Source: Doris montereyensis (lineage: Eukaryota; Mollusca; Gastropoda; Nudibranchia; Dorididae). Taken from it: DNA of 64,000 nt. A program made the translations under genes and the position numbers. Positions 57,826 through 64,000 of this stretch are shown here, in pieces (position 1 is the first letter of the stretch; each line of letters opens with the position of its first letter). The stretch lies in NCBI GenBank assembly GCA_037039925.1, contig JAXRKP010000660.1, positions 183,174 to 247,173 on the forward strand. The letters run 5' to 3'. Below the pieces are notes generated by a model. The model was not told the origin of the DNA, did not search any database, and saw nothing but the letters and a program-made list of their open reading frames with translations.

Positions 57826-58420
57826 AAAGAAAGTTCAGTGTAAAGTTCAGTGTAAAGTTCAGTGTAAGTTTAGTGTAAAGTTCAGTGTAAAGTTTAGTGT
57901 AAAGTTCAGTGTAAAGTTCAGTGTAAAGTTGAGTAAAGTTCAGTGTAAAGTTCAGTGTAAAGTTCAGTGTAAAGTTGAGTATAAAGTTCAGTGTAAAGTT
58001 TAGTGTAAAGTTCAGTGTAAAGTTCAGTGTAAAGTTCAGTGTAAAGTTCAGTGTAAAGTTCAGTGTAAAGTTCAGTGTAAAGTTCAGTGTAAAGTTCAGT
58101 TAAAGTTGAGTATAAAGTTGAGTGTAAGTTTAGTTTAGTATAAGTTCAGTGTAAAGTTCAGTGTAAAGTTTAGTGTAAGTTCAGTGTAAAGTTTAGTGTA
58201 AAGTTTAGTGTAAAGTTCAGTGTAAAGTTTAGTGTAAAGTTTAGTGTAAAGTTTGTGTAAAAGTTTAGTGTAAAGTTCAGTGTAAAGTTCAGTGTAAGTT
58301 TAGTGTAAAGTTTAGTGTAAAGTTTAGTGTAAAGTTGAGTGTAAAGTTCAGTATAAAGTTCAGTGTAAAGTTCAGTATAAAGTTCAGTATAAAGTTTAGT
58401 ATAAAGTTCAGTGTAAAGCG
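57826..58420. repeat. 12-bp minisatellite
   Basis: About 48 copies of AAAGTTCAGTGT with TTCAG/TTTAG/TTGAG variants and a few one-base deletions. Frames on both strands stay open since 12 is a multiple of three. Confidence 0.97.
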
Positions 58421-58768
58421 GGCGGTATTTATATTTTGTCAAAAGTAGTGTCAGACAACGGGGAGACATTGACGCTCATTGAGATGAGAACATTACGTTT
58501 TTGGCTTGGGTCTGTCCACGCCTCGTCTTTTGTGTCGAAAGGGGGCGGGTTGGCGGGATCAGCTTTCCGCAATTTCTGAAGAGAGGCCCTCCTCCTTTTC
58601 TCTCTCACTACTAGTATTAACTTGGATGAAATCAGCGTCTGCCAGTAATGTAACAATATTGTAATGTTATTAATTAATTATCATTGGGATGTGATCAGGT
58701 CTCATCGTTATTTACATTACCATTATACCAACATTAGCAACTATCATCATTACCGTTGTTATCATCAG

Positions 58769-58799
<31 letters not shown>

Positions 58800-58936
58800 T
58801 TTATCATCATCACATTTGTATCATCTTTACCAACAATGCTATCATTGTTTTCATTGCAGTCATTGTCATCACCACCAAATTTGTTGATGTCAATTCAACA
58901 GTAACAACACCCATACCTGCCATTCATTATTAAGTC

Positions 58937-58971
<35 letters not shown>

Positions 58972-59234
58972 TCTCATGCACTCACAGCATTATGTTATTG
59001 AAGCGTCATCAGACGTCATTGTCAACGTCACATCGCATGAATGTCCCATGATACTATTATTATACATGTATTTACAAGAGCCATGAGTTTGTATGTCGCC
59101 TTTTATAATCTTCTATGAGCTACAATAAGATGATGTAATATAGATATGATATAATAATCTTCTTGTCGTCGAGGCTGTTGATCTGCTTTCAATAATTTTC
59201 ATTTTTAATGCAACTTTTTTGTACCTTCCTTCCA
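58421..59234. other. Unassigned sequence with (ATC)n runs
   Basis: (ATC)n at 58766-58802 and 58936-58972; otherwise unassigned. Confidence 0.55.
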
Positions 59235-59390
59235 TACTGTGGGGTGTTGCTGGTAGGTCCTACTACTACTACTACTACTGCTACTGCTTCTTCTTCTTTC
59301 CTTTTCATTCTCTCACCGCATTCTGTGGTGGATAGGCGAGGGGGAGGGAGCAGGGGGGGGGGGGGGGATTTCAATGAAACCTTCCCACTT
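59235..59390 (+). repeat. Dispersed GGTAGGTCC element with (TAC)n inside
   Basis: GGTGTTGCTGGTAGGTCCTA then (CTA)n at 59259-59280, TCTCACCGCATTCTGTGGTG, and ATTTCAATGAAACC at the end. Confidence 0.85.
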
Positions 59391-59439
59391 CCATACTTGA
59401 TTGGTACTACGGACTGGGTTTAGTGAAAAAAAATTCTTA

Positions 59440-59815
59440 ATTGTTTCTTCTTTTTCTTCCTCTTCCTCCTCCTCCTCCTTCTTATTGCTTCTTCCTCCTT
59501 CTTATTGCTTCTTCCTCCTTCTTATTACTTCTTCCTCCTTCTTATTGCTTCCTCCTCCTTCTTATTGCTTCTTCCTCCTTCTTATTGCTTCCTCCTCCTC
59601 CTTATTGCTTCCTCCTCCTCCTCCTCCTCCTCCTTCTTATTGCCTCCTCCTCCCTCCTCCTCCTCTTCCTCCTCCTCCTTATTTGCTTCCTCCTCCTCCT
59701 CCTCCTCCTCCTTCTCCTATTGCCTCCTCCTCCTCCTCTCCTCCTCCTTCTTATTGCCTCCTCCTCCTCCTCCTCCTCCTTCTTGTGCCTCCTCCTCCTC
59801 CTCTCCTCCTCCGTC
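59440..59815. repeat. (CTT/CCT)n array with an 18-bp unit
   Basis: TTCCTCCTTCTTATTGCT repeats at the left, CCT-rich at the right. It ends next to another dispersed element fragment (CAGCTGTTGGTGCTGCTGAT, 59812). Confidence 0.92.
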
Positions 59816-60079
59816 AGCTGTTGGTGCTGCTGATAGCTACCATTTTTTTCCTTTCTCTCTTTCACGAATCTTTTTTTTTTTCTTTACAATTCAATTTAAT
59901 GAAAATTCAGTTTGATATATATACATGTATATCGCACGCTTCCGTCACACAGTGCTCAGGATGCCATGGCATATAGGGAATGACAATAGAACTTTACACA
60001 GTGAATTGGTAAATTTTTACAATTTTACAAGTAATGAAAGTGAAGAATGCAACTACTCAGTTTGTATATATAAGAAAAG

Positions 60080-60107
<28 letters not shown>
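60080..60107. repeat. (AT)n microsatellite
   Basis: Fourteen AT units. Confidence 0.95.
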
Positions 60108-60111
<4 letters not shown>

Positions 60112-60234
60112 GTATGATGATACACATACAAGGGAATACGCGTGAAAGAGAGAAAGGAAAAAAGAATTAGTAGCTACCAGCAGGACCAACAGTGACGTGG
60201 GAGGAGGAGGCGGAGGAATGAATAATATGAACGA

Positions 60235-60535
60235 CCTTGTATAGGCTGCGTATTAACAAAAGCTCGAAAGCTTATCGGAGCTGGGTGACACCTGTGGCTG
60301 AATAGTTAGGCTGCCGTACTGGCCAAGGGATGATGATGTCAACCCAGGTGCAAATAGGTACAAGCACTAAAGTACTAGCTTGGTAATGAAAACCTGGGGG
60401 TCAGACTAGCGTCCTGGCCAGGAGGTAATCGTTATCGCCTGTTTACATCCTTCTCACTATCGAAACTGGGATGCGCTCCAGCTCTATGGACCGGAATGAC
60501 GTTGAAGATGTATTGCTTCACTTTACTTCATTGGG
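60235..60535 (+). repeat. SINE-1, sense orientation, long copy
   Basis: Starts near TTGTATAGGCTGCGTATTAA and has GGCTGAATAGTTAGGCTGCC as a degenerate tRNA-like head. The body is in reverse order to the minus copies: AACCCAGGTGCAAATAGGTA, GTCAGACTAGCGTCCTGGCC, CGAAACTGGGATGCGCTCCA. Confidence 0.75.
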
Positions 60536-60592
60536 GATACACACATGAAGTGTTGATACGATAGCCAACCTCCACCCCTCCTCTCCCAAAAG

Positions 60593-60784
60593 CAACAACT
60601 AATATGGTAGTGGTAGCTAACTTTTTGTCTGTTCCTGTTTCATCCACCCTGATATCACCGCATATTATTGATGGCGTTAGATAGATTGTAATGAAACAAA
60701 CTGATCTAGATCTAGATGTATCTTCTTCTTCTTCTTCTTCTTCTTCTTCTTCTTCTTCTTCTTCTTCTTCTTCTTCTTCTTCTT
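60593..60784 (+). repeat. Dispersed GGTAGGTCC element fragment then (CTT)n
   Basis: CACCCTGATATCACCGCATA and GATTGTAATGAAACAAACTG, then TCTAGATCTAGATG and a perfect (CTT)n at 60720-60784. Confidence 0.8.
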
Positions 60785-61317
60785 GCATCTCTTCTCTTCT
60801 CTTCTCTTGTGAGTTTCTGATTTAGTTGACTATCTTGTGTACATAAATGGATATACTATATACCCTGGACTTAAAACGTATGTCAATGATTTTTTCTCTT
60901 CCCTTGTTTTTGTTAATTTTAAAATTTAATTTTTTGCTCTCATTTAAAAAAATGTAATTTTCTATCATCTAAAAATGTCATCTAAGTATGGTGTCGCTTT
61001 CTTTCTTTTTTTTCTTTTTTTGATTGGGGGGGGGCACCAATATATAACAATAATAATATATAAATACAAATATTTACCCGGGTTTTGGGGGATTTTTGTT
61101 ATCCTGTTCCTTTTTTGGGATCGTGAATGTTTTTTGTGTTTTTTCTTCGTTTTGTTTTTTTGTTTTTTTGTTTTTCGTCTTTTTTTCATTATTCTTTTTC
61201 TTTATTCTCTCTTCTTGGGGAGATGAATTTGTTGGAGGGTCAGGGGAGGTTTGGAGAGGTCAAGGTCCTATTTGTTTCAGTTTTATATTTGATATATTAT
61301 GCTTAAAAATGACAAAT
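60785..61317. other. Unassigned T-rich sequence
   Basis: G run at 61026-61033, T-rich frames only. Confidence 0.5.
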
Positions 61318-61387
61318 TCATCACACTTGTACTTCTACTTGTACTTGTATTTGTACTTGTACTTCTACTTGTACTTGTACTTGTATA
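61318..61387. repeat. (TACTTG/TACTTC)n array
   Basis: Hexanucleotide units, about eleven copies. Confidence 0.92.
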
Positions 61388-61640
61388 TTTTTTAACATTG
61401 TTTTTTAAATCTTGTTTTTTGTTTCATTTATAAATTCTGACATGCTATATTATATACCATAATTTTTATCCCTGATTGATGACGCCGTCATCGCACGCTG
61501 ACATTTAAAAATGAAAATATATATAAAAAAAAAAATTAAATCTCATGCATATATTTTCATGCAGAAAAAGCAAAATAAATTTAGATTCTTATTATTATAC
61601 TAATTCTGATGTTATTTGAATTAATTTGCGTTTTGTTGTT
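61388..61640. other. Unassigned AT-rich sequence
   Basis: Nothing recognised. Confidence 0.5.
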
Positions 61641-61644
61641 ATAG

Positions 61645-61780
61645 ACTGTGGAATAGTGTGAGTGATGACATGAGTGACCTTCTATAGGCTGCATACATCT
61701 TAATAACCTTAAAGCTTATTGGAACTGAGTGGCGCAGTGGTTAGGCTGCCAGATTGGGCGATCCAGGTTGGAGTATAAGA
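61645..61780 (+). repeat. SINE-1 head, truncated by an array
   Basis: GACCTTCTATAGGCTGCATA, AAAGCTTATTGGAACTGAGT and GGCGCAGTGGTTAGGCTGCC match 60235-60320. The 36-bp array starts after GGCGATCCAGGTTGG. Confidence 0.8.
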
Positions 61781-63405
61781 CAGTAAAGAGAAAAGGCCGA
61801 ATAACTAGTGAAGAGATGAATATTATAAGACAGTAGAGAAAAAGGCCGAATAACTAGTGAAGAGAGGAATATTATATTTATAAGACAGTAAAGAGAACAG
61901 GCCGAATAACTAGTAAAGAGAGGAATATTATATTTATAAGACAATAAAAAGAGAAAAGGCAGTGAAGAGAGGAATATTATAAGACGAATAACTAGTGAAG
62001 AGAGGAATGTTATAAGACAGTAAATGAAAAGGAATAATAAGACAGTAAAGAAAAGTGAGAGGAATATTATAAGACAGTAAAGAGAACAGTAAAGAAGAGA
62101 TGAATATTATAAGACAGTAAAGAAATAGTGAAGAGAGGAATGTTATAAGACAGTAGGAAAGAGAAGGCCTAAATAGTGAAGAGAGGAATATTAAGACAGT
62201 AAAGAAATAGTGAAGAGATGAATATTATAAGACAGTTAAGAAATAGTGAAGAGAGGAATATTATAAGACAGTTAAGAAATAGGGAAAGTGAAGAGAGAGG
62301 AATATTATAAGACATGAATATTATAAGACAGTTAAGAAATAGTGAAGAGAGGAATATTATAAGACAGTAAAGAAATAAAGAAAATAGTAAAGAAATAGTG
62401 AAGAGGAATATTATAAGACAGTTAAAGAAATAGTGAAGAGAGAGGAATATTATAAGAATATTATAAGACAGTAAAGAAATAGTGAAGAGAGGAATATTAT
62501 AAGACAGTTAAGTAAGGAAATAGTGAAGAGAGGAATATTATAAGACAGTTAAGAAATAGTGAAGAGAGGAATATTATAAGACAGTAAAGAAATAGTGAAG
62601 AGAGGAATATTATAAGACAGTAAAGAAATAGTGAAGAGAGGAATATTATAAGACAGTAAAGAAATAGTGAAGAGAGGAATATTATTATAAGATTAAGAAA
62701 ATGAATATTATAAGACAGTAAAGAAATAGTGAAGAGAGGAATATTATAAGACAGTAAAGAAATAGTGAAGAGAGAGGTAAAGAAAATGAATATTATAAGA
62801 CAGTAAAGAAATAGTGAAGAGAGAAATATTATAAGACAGTTGAAGAGAGAAATATTATAAGACAGTAAAGAAATAGTGAAGAGAGGAATATTATAAGACA
62901 GTGAAGAGAGGAAATATTATAAGACAGTAAAGAAATAGTGAAGAGAGGAATATTATAAGACAGTAAAGAAATAGTGAAGAGAGGGAATATTATAAGACAG
63001 TAAAGAAATAGTGAAGAGAGGAATATTATAAGACAGTAAAGAAATAGTGAAGAGAGGAATGTTATATAAGACAGTAAAGAAATAGTGAAGAGAGGAATAT
63101 TATAAGACAGTAAAGAAATAGTGAAGAGAGGAATATTATAAGACAGTAAAGAAATAGTGAAGAGAGGAATGTTATAAGACAGTTAAGAAATAGTGAAAGA
63201 GGAATAGACAGTAAAGAAATGTTATAAGTTATAAGACAGTAAAGAAATAGTGAAGAGAGGAATATTATAAGTATAAGACAGTAAAGAAATAGTGAAGAGA
63301 GGAATATTATAAGTATAAGACAGTAAAGAAATAGTGAAGAGAGGAATAGAGAAAGTATAAGAGCAACAGTAAAGAAATAGTGAAGAGAGGAACAGAGAAA
63401 AGCCT
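61770..63405. repeat. 36-bp minisatellite, 1.6 kb
   Basis: About 45 copies with GGAATATTATAAGACAGTAA and AGAAATAGTGAAGAGA. The left part (61770-62000) has a longer unit with AAAGGCCGAATAACTAGTGA, the right part (63230-63400) has a TATAAGTATAAG variant, and the middle is the most regular. Confidence 0.95.
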
Positions 63406-63584
63406 GGGCAAACAGAAAAACATAGAAAAACTAGAAGCAGGAAACAGTGTTGATGAATGGAAGGAACTAATGGTGCCGAGAGGTGGCCGAAATGGTGCAG
63501 ACACATCGCGCAATTTACATAATTTAACTTGTGTATAGGTGTAATGGACATGGTGTACTGAGTTGAAATATGTTTGTTGTCTTT
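63406..63584. other. Unassigned sequence after the array
   Basis: Nothing recognised. Confidence 0.4.
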
Positions 63585-63589
63585 CTGAT

Positions 63590-63630
63590 GCTTCCGGTTG
63601 CCATGGAAACGGCGGTCATCTTGGATTATG
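63590..63630. promoter_or_regulatory. Candidate ETS, X-box and YY1-like cluster
   Basis: GCTTCCGG (ETS-like), GTTGCCATGGAAAC at 63597-63610 (a perfect match to the palindromic RFX X-box GTTNCCATGGNAAC) and GGCGGTCATCTTGG (close to the YY1 GGCNGCCATCTTG) lie within 40 bp. Such clusters mark TATA-less promoters in animals. Whether a gene starts here cannot be seen, as the window ends 370 bp later. Confidence 0.35.
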
Positions 63631-64000
63631 CTATGCCCCCAAATTTCACCACGTTCAAAATCGATGGGCTTCTACATTTCTCGCCAAATTTCTTTCAAAC
63701 TTGGCACACACACGTTATGTGATACAATATAATATCTAAATTTGGTTAGATCGGATTTTTGTTTTATTAGTGTTTTTGTTTTTATGAATTTTTGAAAATA
63801 ACATATGAGAACAACCCAAAATATTGTACGAAAAATGCAATTTTTTCAAAATATAATACATACCGAAAAAAGATCGATCTTTTTTTGTTGGTTTTCCCCC
63901 CACTCATCATCCATACCAAATTTCATGAAGATATTGAGAAATAAAAAAAGTAGATAGGAAATAATGAACAAAAAACGGCATTTTTAAAAAACGGTATTTT
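63631..64000. other. Unassigned sequence at window end
   Basis: AT-rich, no frame or repeat recognised. Confidence 0.4.

Noticed and set aside
59401..59976. 191-codon Ser/Pro/Leu-rich frame
   Set aside because: It is a translation of the (CTT/CCT)n array.

Overview
The window reads as metazoan nuclear DNA, AT-rich and intron-rich, most likely from a mollusc and perhaps a gastropod. That assignment is an inference from repeat style (tRNA-headed SINEs, TCTAGATC-rich tracts, Penelope-like and LINE fragments, heavy minisatellite content) and from an immunoglobulin-superfamily receptor. Nothing here is prokaryotic. By my own addition about a third of the window (roughly 21 kb) is tandem repeat. 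Almost all long open frames are read-through of arrays without stops and are not genes.

The one convincing host gene is on the + strand from about 25.9 kb to 47.79 kb, with a possible leader exon at 23.3 kb. Ten exons with canonical GT/AG borders join in compatible phase: Ig domain 1 (25919-26279), Ig domain 2 (31093-31295 + 33236-33433), Ig domain 3 (35764-35979 + 36277-36344), a Thr/Pro-rich stalk (38553-38648), a transmembrane segment (41214-41327) and a cytoplasmic tail (41984-42008, 45942-46029, 47656-47790). The tail carries two ITIM-type tyrosine motifs (LRYADL and SEYSDV). It looks like an inhibitory-type cell-surface receptor. Three exons need single-base corrections to read through, and the corrected lengths restore exon phase.

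Layout. 1-5.9 kb: copies of a dispersed ~150-bp element (one amplified in tandem), a minisatellite, LINE C-terminal fragments and an inverted SINE pair. 5.9-15.6 kb: two blocks of a 39-43-bp satellite, split by a broken Penelope-like element with a GIY-YIG domain on the - strand. 15.6-18.3 kb: SINE debris and three minisatellites. 18.3-21.0 kb: a broken APE-type LINE on the + strand. 21.2-22.9 kb: SINEs with GAA tails. 23.3-47.8 kb: the receptor gene, whose introns hold LINE fragments, SINEs, about a dozen minisatellites and an antisense, frameshifted coiled-coil protein gene (42.9-44.9 kb). 47.8-64 kb: dispersed repeats, an hAT-like MITE, a TA-flanked MITE, several arrays and an X-box/ETS cluster near the right end.

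Two themes recur. First, several arrays appear to be born from mobile elements: the big satellite from a LINE C-terminal coding end, three arrays from one dispersed element, one array from a SINE tail. Second, several tracts look like blends of two sequences. Together with the single-base deletions in exons, this points to consensus errors in the assembly as much as to biology.
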